DNA from: Nocardioides massiliensis
GTDB lineage: Bacteria; Actinomycetota; Actinomycetes; Propionibacteriales; Nocardioidaceae
Reading direction: 5' to 3'
Length of the DNA stretch: 64,000 nt
NCBI RefSeq assembly: GCF_030811215.1
Contig: NZ_JAUSQM010000001.1
Coordinates: forward strand, 248,001-312,000
Shown here: positions 39,320 through 48,254 of the stretch, piece after piece
How the letters are laid out: each line of letters begins with the position of its first letter
Position numbering within the stretch: position 1 is the first letter of the stretch
The notes under the pieces: model-generated
Databases searched by the model: none
What the model was told of the DNA's origin: nothing
The model's input: the letters and a program-made list of their open reading frames with translations, nothing else
Translations under genes and position numbers: made by a program

Positions 39320-39372
39320 GGTGCTCACTGTCACTGTCACATTGGGGTACCCTCCCCCTGTCGCGTTTCCGC

Positions 39373-39471
39373 AGGTCGCAACCGCTGTCCTACTACGTCA
39401 ACAAGGACGCCTATCGCACCACCGTGCGGCAGGAGATCGCAGCGCTGCAGGCGGGAGGCACCCATGGATGA
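39373..39471 (+). pseudogene. C-terminal remnant of a host gene cut by the prophage
   Basis: An open frame without start reads SYYVNKDAYRTTVRQEIAAL followed by QAGGTHG and a stop at 39469-39471, overlapping the symporter start at 39464 by 8 bases. That overlap and the host-like codon use show a coupled upstream gene whose 5' part is now missing or displaced by the phage. The family cannot be told from about 33 residues. Confidence 0.65.
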
Positions 39472-40402
39472 GGTCGACAGCATCCGCATCGCCTTCGAGG
39501 AGGGCTCGCTCACGACGCTGAAGATCGTGATCGGCGCGATCCTCTTCGGCATCGCCCTGGACACGAAGTTCGCGGACTTCGTGCATGCGGCCAAGCGGCC
39601 CGGCAGCATCGCGATCGGCACCGTGGCGCAGTTCCTGCTGCTGCCGGCGATCACGTTCGTCCTCACGCTCGCGCTCGACCTGCGCGGATCGGTGGCGCTC
39701 GGCCTGATCCTCGTCGCGTGCTGCCCGCCGGGGAACGTCTCCAACATCCTCACCCACCGCGCCGGCGGCGACGTGGCGCTGTCGGTGTCGATGACCGCGG
39801 TCGGCAACGTGCTGGCGATCTTCCTGATGCCGCTCAACGTCGCCTTCTGGGGCGGTCTGCACCCGACCGGCAAGGAGCTGCTGCGCGACATCGAGCTGTC
39901 GGCGTTCGACATGCTGCTCGAGGTCGGCGCGGTGATCGGCATCCCGTTCGTCGCCGGCATCACGATCGCGCGGCTATGGCCGCGGTTCGCCGCCGTCGCC
40001 CACAAGGTCGTCGGGCCGGTCTCCTACCTCGGGCTGGCCGGCATCATCATCATCGGCGTCACCAACAACTGGAGCATCTTCGTCTCCTACATCGGTGTCG
40101 TGCTGCTCGCCGTCTTCCTGCACGACGCGCTGGCGCTCGCCCTCGGGTACGCCGTCGGCCGCGCCACCGGCCTGCCGCAGGCCAGCACCAAAGCGATGAC
40201 CTTCGAGGTCGGAATCCGCAACGCCGGGCTCGGCCTGCTGTTGGTCTTCACCTACTTCGACGGCCTCGGCGGGATGGCGCTCGCCGCCGCGTGGTGGGGC
40301 ATCTGGGACATCATCGCCGGCCTCGCGGTCGCGATCGTCTGGCGCGCCCGCACCGGCACCAGTGCTCCCGCGGCACCGGCCGAGCCGGAGGGAGTGCGGT
40401 GA
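39464..40402 (+). CDS. Bile acid:sodium symporter family transporter
   Basis: The 312-residue protein has about nine to ten membrane spans. Conserved BASS-family signatures are CCPPGNVSNILTHRAGGDVA and, near the C-terminus, EVGIRNAGLGLL. Members carry organic anions with sodium. The chosen ATG has a GGGAGG site; the frame extends upstream only through phage and junction DNA. It is coupled to the epimerase gene by a 4-base overlap and was probably co-transcribed with the truncated gene upstream. Confidence 0.85.
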   Translation: MDEVDSIRIAFEEGSLTTLKIVIGAILFGIALDTKFADFVHAAKRPGSIAIGTVAQFLLLPAITFVLTLALDLRGSVALGLILVACCPPGNVSNILTHRAGGDVALSVSMTAVGNVLAIFLMPLNVAFWGGLHPTGKELLRDIELSAFDMLLEVGAVIGIPFVAGITIARLWPRFAAVAHKVVGPVSYLGLAGIIIIGVTNNWSIFVSYIGVVLLAVFLHDALALALGYAVGRATGLPQASTKAMTFEVGIRNAGLGLLLVFTYFDGLGGMALAAAWWGIWDIIAGLAVAIVWRARTGTSAPAAPAEPEGVR

Positions 40403-41331
40403 GGGTCCTCGTCACCGGCGGGCTCGGGTTCCTCGGCACGTCGGTCGTCGCGCGGCTGCGCGACGGCGGCCACGAGGTGGTCGCCGCCGACGTCCGCCCC
40501 GGCGCCGACGCGTTGGTCGACGTCACCGACCCGGCGGCGGTCGACGCGGCGTTCGCCGAGCACCGCCCCGAGGTGGTCGTCCACCTGGCGTCGATCGTCA
40601 CCCCCGGCAAGGACTCCGACCGCGCCCGCGAGCACGCCGTCGACGTCGAGGGCAGCCGGCACGTCCTCGAGGCGTGCCTGGCCCACGGCGTACGCCGGCT
40701 CGTGGTGTCGTCGAGCGGGGCGGCCTACGGCTACCACCCCGACAACGGTGCGGCCCACGACGGCTGGCTGCACGAGGACGACCCGCTGCGCGGCAACGTG
40801 GAGTTCGCCTACAGCGACCACAAGCGCAAGGTCGAGCAGATGCTCGCCGCCGCCCGCGAGGCGCACCCCGAGCTCGAGCAGGTGGTGCTGCGCATCGGCA
40901 CGATCCTCGGCGAGCGCGTGGACAACCAGATCACCGCGCTCTTCGAGCGCAGGCGGCTGTTGAAGGTGCGCGGCTCGGACTCCCCCTTCGTCTTCATCTG
41001 GGACACCGACGTCGCCGCGATCGTCGAGCAGGCCGTCACCGGCGAGGTCACCGGCGCCTTCAACGTCGCCGGCGACGGCGCGCTGACCATCGACGAGATC
41101 GCCACCCGTCTCGGCAAGCCCACGCTGAGCATCCCCGAGCCGGTCCTGCGCTGGGTGCTCGGCATCGGCAAGCGGCTGGGCCTCACGGCGTACGGACCTG
41201 AGCAGACGGTGTTCTTGCAGTACCGCCCGGTCCTCGCCAACGACCGGCTCAAGCTGGTCTTCGGCTACACGCCGTCGAAGACCAGCGCCGAGGCGTTCGA
41301 CGCCTGGGCGGCACGCGCCGGGCGCACCTGA
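40399..41331 (+). CDS. NAD-dependent epimerase/dehydratase (extended SDR)
   Basis: The 310-residue protein starts with the Rossmann motif VLVTGGLGFLGTSVV and includes VVVHLASIV. It has SSSGAAYGYHPDN (substrate side), and Y-x3-K in FAYSDHKRKVEQ. A C-terminal extension (TAYGPEQTVFLQY) is typical of actinobacterial members. The substrate is unknown; linkage to the symporter suggests an organic-acid or sterol-like pathway, which is inference. GTG start. Confidence 0.8.
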   Translation: MRVLVTGGLGFLGTSVVARLRDGGHEVVAADVRPGADALVDVTDPAAVDAAFAEHRPEVVVHLASIVTPGKDSDRAREHAVDVEGSRHVLEACLAHGVRRLVVSSSGAAYGYHPDNGAAHDGWLHEDDPLRGNVEFAYSDHKRKVEQMLAAAREAHPELEQVVLRIGTILGERVDNQITALFERRRLLKVRGSDSPFVFIWDTDVAAIVEQAVTGEVTGAFNVAGDGALTIDEIATRLGKPTLSIPEPVLRWVLGIGKRLGLTAYGPEQTVFLQYRPVLANDRLKLVFGYTPSKTSAEAFDAWAARAGRT

Positions 41332-41335
41332 GGTC

Positions 41336-41380
41336 AACGATGTTGTCAGGTGTCACTCGGTGGCACCAGAGGACATCGTT
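41336..41380. repeat. Left palindromic repeat flanking the AbiEi/DUF559-type gene
   Basis: A 45-bp imperfect palindrome with AACGATGT/ACATCGTT ends and GGTGTCAC/GTGGCACC inner arms. It is the inverted partner of 42357-42401, with 37 of 45 positions identical after reverse complementing. It starts 4 bases after the epimerase stop. Confidence 0.75.
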
Positions 41381-41446
41381 CCCGGGCACGAGCGGTTGTC
41401 CACAGGACTGACGACGTGCCCAGCCGTCCGACGGCATGCTCGACCG

Positions 41447-42403
41447 ATGCTGCCCGAGCCGCCCGACGCCGCCCACCTCGGTGTGGTCACACGCCGGACG
41501 CTGCTCGCCCGCGGTCACAGCCGCGCCGACATCCGGCGCCTGCTCCGGCGCCGCGAGCTCGCGGTCGTCCATCCGGGCGTGTACGTCGACCACACCGGAC
41601 CGTTGACCTGGGAGCAACGCACGATCGCCGCGGTCCTGCACGCCTGGCCGGCCGCGCTGGCTGGCTCGTCGGCGCTGGCGGCCGCGGGACTCGGCGAGAA
41701 GGAGGGAGACATCGAACTCGTGGTCGCCCGCGGCCGGCGGGTCCTCTTGCCGGAGGACGTCACCCTGCGGCGCGTCGACCACCTCGTTGAGCGGGTGCAG
41801 TGGAACGCCGACCCGCCGCGGCTGCGCATCGAGGAAGCCATCCTCGACCTCGCGGCAGCAGCCCCGACGCGCACCGCGGCCGTGGCGATCTTGACCGCAC
41901 CGGTGCGGGCGCGCCGCACGACGGCACCCCGCATCGCCGCAGCCCTCCGGCGCCGCAAGCGCTTCCCCGATCGGCGCTGGTTCAGCGGGGTACTGGACGA
42001 TCTCGCCACGGGCGTGCACTCGACGCTCGAGCACGGCTACGTCGACCGCGTCGAACGTCCCCACGGTCTGCCGCGCGGGGTCCGCCAGGCGGTTGCCGAC
42101 GGTCCGGTCGGACGCATCTATCGGGACGCCGCGTACGACGGGCTGATCGTCGAGCTCGACGGACGGGCGCACCACGACCATGCCCGAGCGCGCGATCGGG
42201 ACTTCGAGCGCGACCTGGATGCTGCTCTCTCCGGCGCTCGCACCGTCCGGCTGACCTACGGCCAGGTCTTCGACCGTGCCTGCGAGACCGCCCTCAAGGT
42301 CGCGACCCTTCTGCAGTCAGCGGGCTGGTCCGGTCGCCCCCACCCCTGCACGCGACAACGATGTTCGCTGGTGCCACCCAGTGACACCCCGCGACATCGC
42401 TAA
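41447..42403 (+). CDS. AbiEi-like / DUF559-like protein
   Basis: The 318-residue product has an N-terminal winged-helix region typical of AbiEi-type antitoxin proteins (VVTRRTLLARGHSRADIRRL, HPGVYVD). Its C-terminal region resembles the DUF559/Vsr-like endonuclease fold (GLIVELDGRAHHDHAR, RTVRLTYGQVFD). No partner AbiEii toxin gene lies beside it. It is enclosed by inverted 45-bp palindromic repeats, and its last codons lie in the right repeat. The ATG before LPEPPDAAHLG is chosen; the frame is open upstream to the left repeat. Confidence 0.7.
   Translation: MLPEPPDAAHLGVVTRRTLLARGHSRADIRRLLRRRELAVVHPGVYVDHTGPLTWEQRTIAAVLHAWPAALAGSSALAAAGLGEKEGDIELVVARGRRVLLPEDVTLRRVDHLVERVQWNADPPRLRIEEAILDLAAAAPTRTAAVAILTAPVRARRTTAPRIAAALRRRKRFPDRRWFSGVLDDLATGVHSTLEHGYVDRVERPHGLPRGVRQAVADGPVGRIYRDAAYDGLIVELDGRAHHDHARARDRDFERDLDAALSGARTVRLTYGQVFDRACETALKVATLLQSAGWSGRPHPCTRQRCSLVPPSDTPRHR
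42357..42401. repeat. Right palindromic repeat flanking the AbiEi/DUF559-type gene
   Basis: AACGATGT/ACATCGCT ends with GGTGCCAC/GTGACACC inner arms, inverted relative to 41336-41380. The AbiEi-type reading frame runs through it (SLVPPSDTPRHR), and the convergent SDR gene ends just inside. Confidence 0.75.
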
Positions 42404-43266
42404 CGACTGGAGTCGGGCAGGAGCCGGTCGGCGACGGCGAAGACCACGTCGGAGGCGGCGGGGACGAACGTCGTGAAGAGTCCCAGGGCGGTGCCGGCGG
42501 CGGTGTTGATCGTCAGCGGGCGGGCCTCGAGGGCGAGGACGATGCGCGCGGCGGCGGTCTCCGGCGACATGGCTGGCGCCTTGTCGTAGAGCTTCGTCGG
42601 ACCGATCATCGGCGTGCGCACGAGCGCGAAGCGGATGTTGGTGACCGTCACGCCGTCGAGCAGCAGCTCGCGTCCGACGATCCGGCCGAACGTGTCGAGC
42701 GCGGTCTTGGAGGCGATGTAGGCAGCGAACTTCGGCGACTTCGCCTGCACCCCCCACGTCACGACGTTGACGACGTGACCGTGGCGCTGCTCCACCATCG
42801 CGGGCAGCAGACCGAGGGTGAGCCGCACGGGACCGTGGTAGTTGATCGCCATCGTGCGCTCGAAGTCGTGAGCGCGGTCGAACGAGTTGCGCACCGAGCG
42901 CCGGATCGAGCGGCCGGCGTTGTTGACCAGCGCGTCGACCGCGCCGTGCTCGGCCAGCACCTGCGCGACGAGTGCGTCGACCTGCTCGGGATCGACGAGG
43001 TCGCAGACGTACGCCGTGGCGCGACCCCCGCGCTCCTCGATCGCGGCCCGCACGCGGTCGAGCTCGTCGGCGCGACGGGCCACCAGCAGGACGTGGGCGC
43101 CCCGCGCCGCGACGGCGTACGCGGATGCCTCACCGATGCCCGACGAGGCGCCGGTGATCAGCACGGTGCGGCCGGCGAGCCGTGACGGGAGGGCGCGTCC
43201 GGCGACGGCGCGGACGACAGTGGCCGGACCGGCGGTCAGGCGGGTGAGGATCGGGGTGAGGGACAC
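42400..43266 (-). CDS. Short-chain dehydrogenase/reductase
   Basis: The 288-residue SDR has TGASSGIG cofactor binding, VNNAGRS and the catalytic Y-x3-K in AAYIASKTALD. The residue 13 before the Tyr is Thr (VVTWGV) rather than Ser, as in some actinobacterial acyl-reductase-like SDRs, so catalytic efficiency or substrate may differ. A hydrophobic C-terminus suggests membrane association. It ends tail-to-tail with the AbiEi-type gene. Confidence 0.82.
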   Translation of the reverse strand: MSLTPILTRLTAGPATVVRAVAGRALPSRLAGRTVLITGASSGIGEASAYAVAARGAHVLLVARRADELDRVRAAIEERGGRATAYVCDLVDPEQVDALVAQVLAEHGAVDALVNNAGRSIRRSVRNSFDRAHDFERTMAINYHGPVRLTLGLLPAMVEQRHGHVVNVVTWGVQAKSPKFAAYIASKTALDTFGRIVGRELLLDGVTVTNIRFALVRTPMIGPTKLYDKAPAMSPETAAARIVLALEARPLTINTAAGTALGLFTTFVPAASDVVFAVADRLLPDSSR

Positions 43267-43289
43267 GGCCGGACCCTACGACAGCCCGC

Positions 43290-44681
43290 TCAGCCCAGCG
43301 GCGGGACCGGGAACGGCTGGGCCGCCTCGACCTGCGCCGAGAGCGAGAGCAGCGTGCCCTCGTCACCGGTGCGTCCGACCAGCTGCACGGCGAGCGGGAG
43401 GCCGTCGGGGCCGAGGCCCACAGGCACGCTGGCGGCCGGGTTGCCGGTGACGTTCCACAGCGCCGTGTAGGCGATCATCGGCATCGAGCGCAACGCGGCA
43501 CGGACGGTGCCGGCGCCGTCGAGCCGGCCCAGGCGCGGCGGGCGGCACGCGATGGTCGGCGTCAGCAGCACGTCGACGTCGTCGAAGACCCGGTTGGCCT
43601 TGCGCTCCACCTCCTCGCCGCGCCGGATCGCACCGCGCACGACCTTGTCGGTGGCCCAACGGCCCATGAGCAGCGTCTGGTGGGTACGCCGCTCGAGGGC
43701 GCGCGTGTCCTCCACCAGCTCGGCCTCCGCGCGCACGCCGCCGAGGAACTGCGGGACGAACGCCGCGGTGGGGTCGGGGTACGCCGGGTCGATCTCGCGG
43801 ACGTCGTGCCCGAGGTCGGCGAGCAGCCGCGCGGTGTCGCGCAGGGCTTGCACGTTGACGGGATCGGGCCGCACCCCGAGGCTGACGGGCTTGGCCGACC
43901 AGCCGATGCGCAGCCGTCCGGGCTCCCGGTCGGCGGCGGCGCTGAACGACTCCGCGGGGTCGGCCGCAGTGAAGACGTCCGTGGGCGCGTTGCCCCGGAT
44001 CGCGTCGTAGACCAGCGCGCTGTCACGGACCGTGCGGCTCAGCGGACCGACGGTGCCGAGCGCCCACCACAGATGGGCGTTCGGACCGCTGGAGACCCGT
44101 CCGCGCTGGGGCTTGAGCCCGAAGATGCCGCAGCAGGCGGCCGGGATCCGGATCGAACCGCCTCCGTCCCCGCCGATCGCGACCGGCACGAGACCGGCGG
44201 CGACCGCGGCCGCCGTACCCCCACTGGAGCCTCCCGGCGAGCGGGTCAGGTCCCACGGGTTGCGGGTGTGGCCGTAGGCGACGGACTCGGTGAAGGGCCA
44301 CTGGCCGAACTCCGGCATCTGGGTCTTGCCGACGATCACCGCTCCAGCTGCACGCAGGCGGCGCACCACCTCACCGTCCTCGGCGGCGGACGTGCGGTTG
44401 CCGCGGCCGCCGAACGTCGTGACGCATCCGGCGACGTCGAGCTCCTCCTTGACGGCCACGGGTACGCCGTGCAGGGGTCCGCGTGCGCGTCCCCGCGCCA
44501 GCTCCGCGTCGCGGGCGGCAGCCTCGGCGCGCGCCTCGTCGGCGAGCACGACGGAGAACGCCCGCAGCGCAGGGTCGTGCTGCGCGATCCGGTCGAGGGA
44601 CAGCTCGAGGACCGCAGCGGCGGTGCGCTCACCGCCCGCGACCTGCTCGACGAGGGCGGTGGCGTCATCGGGGAGGGGCAT
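43290..44681 (-). CDS. Amidase signature family enzyme
   Basis: The 463-residue enzyme has the Ser-cisSer-Lys triad: [11 protein letters not shown] (Lys), [13 protein letters not shown] (cis-Ser) and [16 protein letters not shown] (nucleophile Ser). Amidases hydrolyse amides such as linear or cyclic nitrogen compounds; the substrate here is not defined. Start ATG 44681 yields the family's normal length; the frame runs further upstream without coding character. Confidence 0.85.
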   Translation of the reverse strand: MPLPDDATALVEQVAGGERTAAAVLELSLDRIAQHDPALRAFSVVLADEARAEAAARDAELARGRARGPLHGVPVAVKEELDVAGCVTTFGGRGNRTSAAEDGEVVRRLRAAGAVIVGKTQMPEFGQWPFTESVAYGHTRNPWDLTRSPGGSSGGTAAAVAAGLVPVAIGGDGGGSIRIPAACCGIFGLKPQRGRVSSGPNAHLWWALGTVGPLSRTVRDSALVYDAIRGNAPTDVFTAADPAESFSAAADREPGRLRIGWSAKPVSLGVRPDPVNVQALRDTARLLADLGHDVREIDPAYPDPTAAFVPQFLGGVRAEAELVEDTRALERRTHQTLLMGRWATDKVVRGAIRRGEEVERKANRVFDDVDVLLTPTIACRPPRLGRLDGAGTVRAALRSMPMIAYTALWNVTGNPAASVPVGLGPDGLPLAVQLVGRTGDEGTLLSLSAQVEAAQPFPVPPLG

Positions 44682-44715
44682 GCCGCCTGAACCTAGCGCC
44701 CCGCACACTCCCCCG

Positions 44716-46023
44716 TCAGCCCTCGCGCACCCCGCACCGGCGTACGGCGAGGACGACCAGGGCGCGCGCGACGTCGACGACCTCCTGGATCGACACGTGC
44801 TCCATCGGCGCGTGCGCCTGCCGCGGGTCGCCCGGACCGTAGTGCAGCGTGGGGATCCCGCCGATGCCGGCGTAGAGCCGCAGGTCGCTGCCGTAGACCT
44901 CGCCGCGCACCGGTGGTGCGGCGCCGCCGGTGTCAAGGACGCAGCGGCGTACGTCGTCGATGAGCGGATGGTCGGCGTCGAGCCGCCCGCTGGCGAACTG
45001 CCCGCCGGGCCACGTGACGAACGCGCGCTGCTCGCGCAGCCACGGGTCGTCGAGGCAGGCCTGGTTGACGACGTCCTCGAAGTGGGTGCGGGCCACGCGG
45101 GGGTCCTCGTCGAGCATCACGCCGAAGCGTCCCTCGGCGACGAGCCGATCGGGCACGGAGCTGGCCCAGTCGCCGGCCTCGACCCGGCCGATCGAGAGCG
45201 CGTAGGGCAGCTCGCGCCCGGCGAAGAGCGGGTCGGGGTCGGCGTTGCGCTCGGCCTCGAGTGCGAGCAGGGCGCGGTGGATCGGGAGGAACGCCTCGAA
45301 CGCGCTGATGCCCTCGCGGCGCAGGCTGCCGTGGGCGGACTTGCCGAGCACCTCGATGCGGAAGGTCAAGGCGCCGGCGCAGGCGATGATCATCCGGCCG
45401 CCGGTCGGCTCGGTGATGACGGCCGACTGTCCGCGGTAGCCGCGCCGCAGGGTGGCGAACCCGCCGAGCCCGCCGTCCTCCTCGCCGGTCACGCAGTGCA
45501 CGGCGAGGGGGTGGGCCAGCTGCAGGCCGGAAGCGTTCACGGCGGCGGCGACCGCGAGGTTGACCGCGACGCCGGCCTTCATGTCGGCCGCGCCCCGGCC
45601 GTAGATCGCGCCGCCGTGCAGCTCGGTGGAGAACGGGTCGGAGCCGGCCCAGGCCTCGGGGTCGCCGGGCGGGACCACGTCGAGGTGGCCCTGAAGGATC
45701 AGGCCGGCCGGTTCGGTCGGGTCGTGGTCACCGGACCCGCCGAGCGTGCCGACCAGCCCGAGCGCCCGGTCGCGCTCGACCTCCTGGCCGGGGAACCACG
45801 GGTCGGCGGTGATCTCCTCGAGATCGATGTCCCACAGGTCGACGTGCGCGCCGGCGTCGGCCAGGATGCCGGCGGCGACCTCCTGGACCTCCCACTCCGC
45901 GGGGGTGCCGGAGACGCTCGGGACCCGGATCAGGGTCGCGAGGTCGCGCACGAGCTTGTCCTCGTCGAGGTGGTCGAGCACGAGCTGCTCGTGCTTGTCC
46001 AAGGCGGGGTCCGGGCGCGTCAT
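44716..46023 (-). CDS. M20-family peptidase/deacylase
   Basis: The 435-residue enzyme has the M20 metal motifs LILQGHLDVVP, IYGRGAADMKAG (D) and VTGEEDGGLGG (E-E), with a late LHYGPGD. It resembles the acetylornithine deacetylase / succinyl-DAP desuccinylase group, but dapE is separately present at 47037, so its substrate is probably different. It is placed 4 bases downstream of the DivIVA-like gene in the same leftward operon. Confidence 0.82.
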   Translation of the reverse strand: MTRPDPALDKHEQLVLDHLDEDKLVRDLATLIRVPSVSGTPAEWEVQEVAAGILADAGAHVDLWDIDLEEITADPWFPGQEVERDRALGLVGTLGGSGDHDPTEPAGLILQGHLDVVPPGDPEAWAGSDPFSTELHGGAIYGRGAADMKAGVAVNLAVAAAVNASGLQLAHPLAVHCVTGEEDGGLGGFATLRRGYRGQSAVITEPTGGRMIIACAGALTFRIEVLGKSAHGSLRREGISAFEAFLPIHRALLALEAERNADPDPLFAGRELPYALSIGRVEAGDWASSVPDRLVAEGRFGVMLDEDPRVARTHFEDVVNQACLDDPWLREQRAFVTWPGGQFASGRLDADHPLIDDVRRCVLDTGGAAPPVRGEVYGSDLRLYAGIGGIPTLHYGPGDPRQAHAPMEHVSIQEVVDVARALVVLAVRRCGVREG

Positions 46024-46027
46024 GCGC

Positions 46028-46285
46028 TCACCGTACGTCGGGGTCGTCGAGCTGGGCGGCGAGTCGGGCCAGGAGCTCGTCGACCTCGTCGGCGCGGTAG
46101 CCGCGCAGTGCTGTGCTGAACCGCACCCGGCGCAGGTCGCCGCCGGTCAACGGGCCGCTGGCCGGCACGCGGGCGGCGCGCCGCTCGCGGGTGACGTCGC
46201 GCATCGCCTCGCCGCGACCGGTCGCCACGACCGCGACGGCACCGATCAGGACGACCACGCCGATCGCGAGGAGCCAGGCGGTCAC
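46028..46285 (-). CDS. Membrane-anchored DivIVA-like small protein
   Basis: The 85-residue product has one N-terminal membrane span (AWLLAIGVVVLIGAVAVV). It ends with FSTALRGYRADEVDELLARL, which matches the short DivIVA-like lipid-binding/coiled-coil segment of actinobacterial proteins. The GTG start overlaps the LOG-family stop by 4 bases. A role at the pole or septum is possible. Confidence 0.7.
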   Translation of the reverse strand: MTAWLLAIGVVVLIGAVAVVATGRGEAMRDVTRERRAARVPASGPLTGGDLRRVRFSTALRGYRADEVDELLARLAAQLDDPDVR

Positions 46286-47049
46286 GCCCAGCCCCACGGA
46301 GCCGGGTGCTCCCCCTCGCCGGGGCCGCCCTCGTCGACGTCGCGCGCCTCGACCATCGCGCGCACGGCCTCCTCGAGGTCGTCGGTGAGCTGCAGTCGAT
46401 CGACGTCGGCGGCCGAGATCATCCCCTCGGCCGCGGCGGTGTCGCGCAGCCAGTCGACCAGGCCGCGCCAGTACGCCGTACCGACCAGCACGATCGGGAA
46501 GGAGGTGACCTTCTGCGTCTGCACCAGCGTGAGCGCCTCGAACAGCTCGTCGAAGGTGCCGAAGCCGCCGGGCAGGACGATGAAGCCCTGGGCGTACTTC
46601 ACGAACATCATCTTGCGGGCGAAGAAGTAGCGGAAGTTGATGCCGTGGGTGACCCACGGGTTCATGCCCTGCTCGTGCGGCAGCTCGATGCCGAGGCCCA
46701 CGGACATGCCGCCGGCCTCCTGGGCGCCGCGGTTCGCTGCCTCCATCGCGCCGGGCCCGCCGCCGGTGATGACGGCGAATCCCTCCTCGACCAGTCGGCG
46801 GCCGACCTCCAGGCCGTGGGCGTAGTAGGGGTGGTCGGCCGCAGTCCGTGCGGAGCCGAAGACGCTGACCGCGTGCCCGAGCTCCGACAGGGCGTCGAAG
46901 CCCTCGACGAACTCCGCCTGGATCTTCATGACCCGCCACACGTCGGTGTGGGTCCAGCCACCGTGGCCCCGGTCGTCGAGGAGTCGCTGGTCGGCCGTCG
47001 AGGTGCGGGTCGGGCGACCGCGCGTGAAGTCCCTGCTCATGACAGCCAT
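46282..47049 (-). CDS. LOG/TIGR00730 family nucleotide phosphoribohydrolase-like protein
   Basis: The 255-residue protein has both family signatures, ITGGGPGAMEAANRGAQEAG and VLPGGFGTFDELFEAL, which form the nucleotide site of cytokinin riboside 5'-monophosphate phosphoribohydrolases. In actinobacteria this gene commonly accompanies dapE, as here. Start ATG 47049 overlaps the dapE end; ATG 47040 is an alternative. Confidence 0.87.
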   Translation of the reverse strand: MAVMSRDFTRGRPTRTSTADQRLLDDRGHGGWTHTDVWRVMKIQAEFVEGFDALSELGHAVSVFGSARTAADHPYYAHGLEVGRRLVEEGFAVITGGGPGAMEAANRGAQEAGGMSVGLGIELPHEQGMNPWVTHGINFRYFFARKMMFVKYAQGFIVLPGGFGTFDELFEALTLVQTQKVTSFPIVLVGTAYWRGLVDWLRDTAAAEGMISAADVDRLQLTDDLEEAVRAMVEARDVDEGGPGEGEHPAPWGWA

Positions 47050-48116
47050 GCTCGCAGTCGCGACTCGGTGAGCTCGATGTCGGCGTACGGCACGCGCTCG
47101 TCCTGCTTGTGCGCCAGGAGCGGGTCGCCGGGACCGAAGTTGACCGCGGGTACGCCGAGGGCGCTGAAGCGCGAGACGTCGGTCCAGCCGAACTTCGGGG
47201 CGACCTCACCGCCGACGGCCTCCACGAAGGCGGCGGCGGCCGGGACGCTCAGCCCCGGCAGCGCGCCGGGGGCGGAGTCGGTGACCGTCACGTCGTACCC
47301 CGCGAACACCTCACGCACGTGGGCCTCGGCCTCCTCGGGCGAGCGGTCGGGCGCGAAGCGGTAGTTGACCGAGACCCGGCACTCGTCGGGCAGCACGTTG
47401 CCGGCGACGCCGCCGGAGACGAAGACGGCGTTGAGGCCCTCGCGGTACTCCAGCCCGTCGATCACCGGGCGCCGCGGCTCATAGGCGTTGAGCCGAGCGA
47501 GGACCTCGGCGGCGCCGTGGATGGCGTTGACGCCCATCCAGGAGCGCGCGGAGTGCGCCCGCTCGCCGCGGGTGACGATGTCGACGCGCATGGTGCCCTG
47601 GCAGCCGGCCTCGACCCCGGCGTTGGACGGCTCCATGAGGATCGCGAAGTCGGCGGCGAGCAGCTCGGGGCGTTCCCGGGCGAGGTGGCGCAGGCCGTTG
47701 CGCACCTCCTCGACCTCCTCGCACGCGTAGAAGACGTAGGTGACGTCGCGGTTGGGCTCCGGCAGGGTCGCCGCCGTCCGCAGGGCGACCGCCACGCCGC
47801 CCTTCATGTCGCACGAGCCGAGCCCGTGCAGGTGGGTCTCGTCGCGCCGGCTCGGGAGGTTGTCGTTGAGCGGCACGGTGTCGAGGTGGCCGGCGATGAC
47901 GACCCGTTCCGCGCGGCCGAGGTGGGTGCGCGCCACGACGTTGTCCCCGTCGCGGATCACCTCGAGGTGGGGTTGCGCCGCCAGCGCCCGCTCCACCGCA
48001 TCGGCGATCACCTGCTCCTCCCCGCTCACTGAGCCGATGTCGACCAGCTGCTGGGTGAGCCGCACCGCGTCCACGGTGAGGTCGAGGTCCGGGGCCGCGG
48101 CAGTCATGGGCGCCAT
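47037..48116 (-). CDS. dapE: Succinyl-diaminopimelate desuccinylase
   Basis: The 359-residue M20 enzyme shows VVIAGHLDTVPLNDN, GSCDMKGGVAVAL, YACEEVEE and the C-terminal AVNFGPGDPLLAHKQDE typical of DapE. It converts N-succinyl-LL-DAP to LL-DAP in lysine and cell-wall synthesis. Its partner dapD lies 6 kb away at 54490. ATG 48107, three codons later, is a possible start. A large inverted repeat lies just upstream. Confidence 0.88.
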   Translation of the reverse strand: MAPMTAAAPDLDLTVDAVRLTQQLVDIGSVSGEEQVIADAVERALAAQPHLEVIRDGDNVVARTHLGRAERVVIAGHLDTVPLNDNLPSRRDETHLHGLGSCDMKGGVAVALRTAATLPEPNRDVTYVFYACEEVEEVRNGLRHLARERPELLAADFAILMEPSNAGVEAGCQGTMRVDIVTRGERAHSARSWMGVNAIHGAAEVLARLNAYEPRRPVIDGLEYREGLNAVFVSGGVAGNVLPDECRVSVNYRFAPDRSPEEAEAHVREVFAGYDVTVTDSAPGALPGLSVPAAAAFVEAVGGEVAPKFGWTDVSRFSALGVPAVNFGPGDPLLAHKQDERVPYADIELTESRLRAWLS

Positions 48117-48127
48117 CCCATCACACC

Positions 48128-48223
48128 CGGCAGTTTCACCGCCCGACTAACGTTTCTGCCCGACACGCCGGGCAGTTTCGTACGACGAGCGGGCGTGTCG
48201 TTAGACGGGCGGTGAAACTGCCG
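48128..48223. repeat. Large nested inverted repeat between divergent genes
   Basis: Outer arms of 25 bp (48128-48152 and 48199-48223, containing GTTTCACCGCCCG and its complement) match at 24 of 25 positions. Inside, CTGCCCG/CGGGCAG and CGACACGCC/GGCGTGTCG can also pair. It fills most of the dapE-LLM gap. It has a MITE-like form but no visible target duplication. Confidence 0.65.
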
Positions 48224-48254
48224 CCGGGGATTTCTCTGGACACCTGTCCAAAAG

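Larger units (their letters stand above)
1..39360. mobile_element. Actinobacteriophage prophage, left end outside window
   Basis: Contiguous phage genes include terminase, portal, scaffold, capsid, lysis, tail, primase, helicase-like ATPase and nucleases. The early arms diverge from a non-coding centre. The right boundary lies between an in-frame stop at 39313 and about 39385, where a truncated host reading frame resumes and base composition rises. No integrase or excisionase is seen, so the integration module must be left of position 1 or absent. Prophage status is inferred from the direct join to chromosomal genes; the exact attachment core cannot be read from one end. Confidence 0.85.

Noticed and set aside
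46028-47209. Single 393-codon leftward gene covering the DivIVA-like region
   Set aside because: Only the last 85 codons look like protein; the rest is out of frame with the LOG-family gene.
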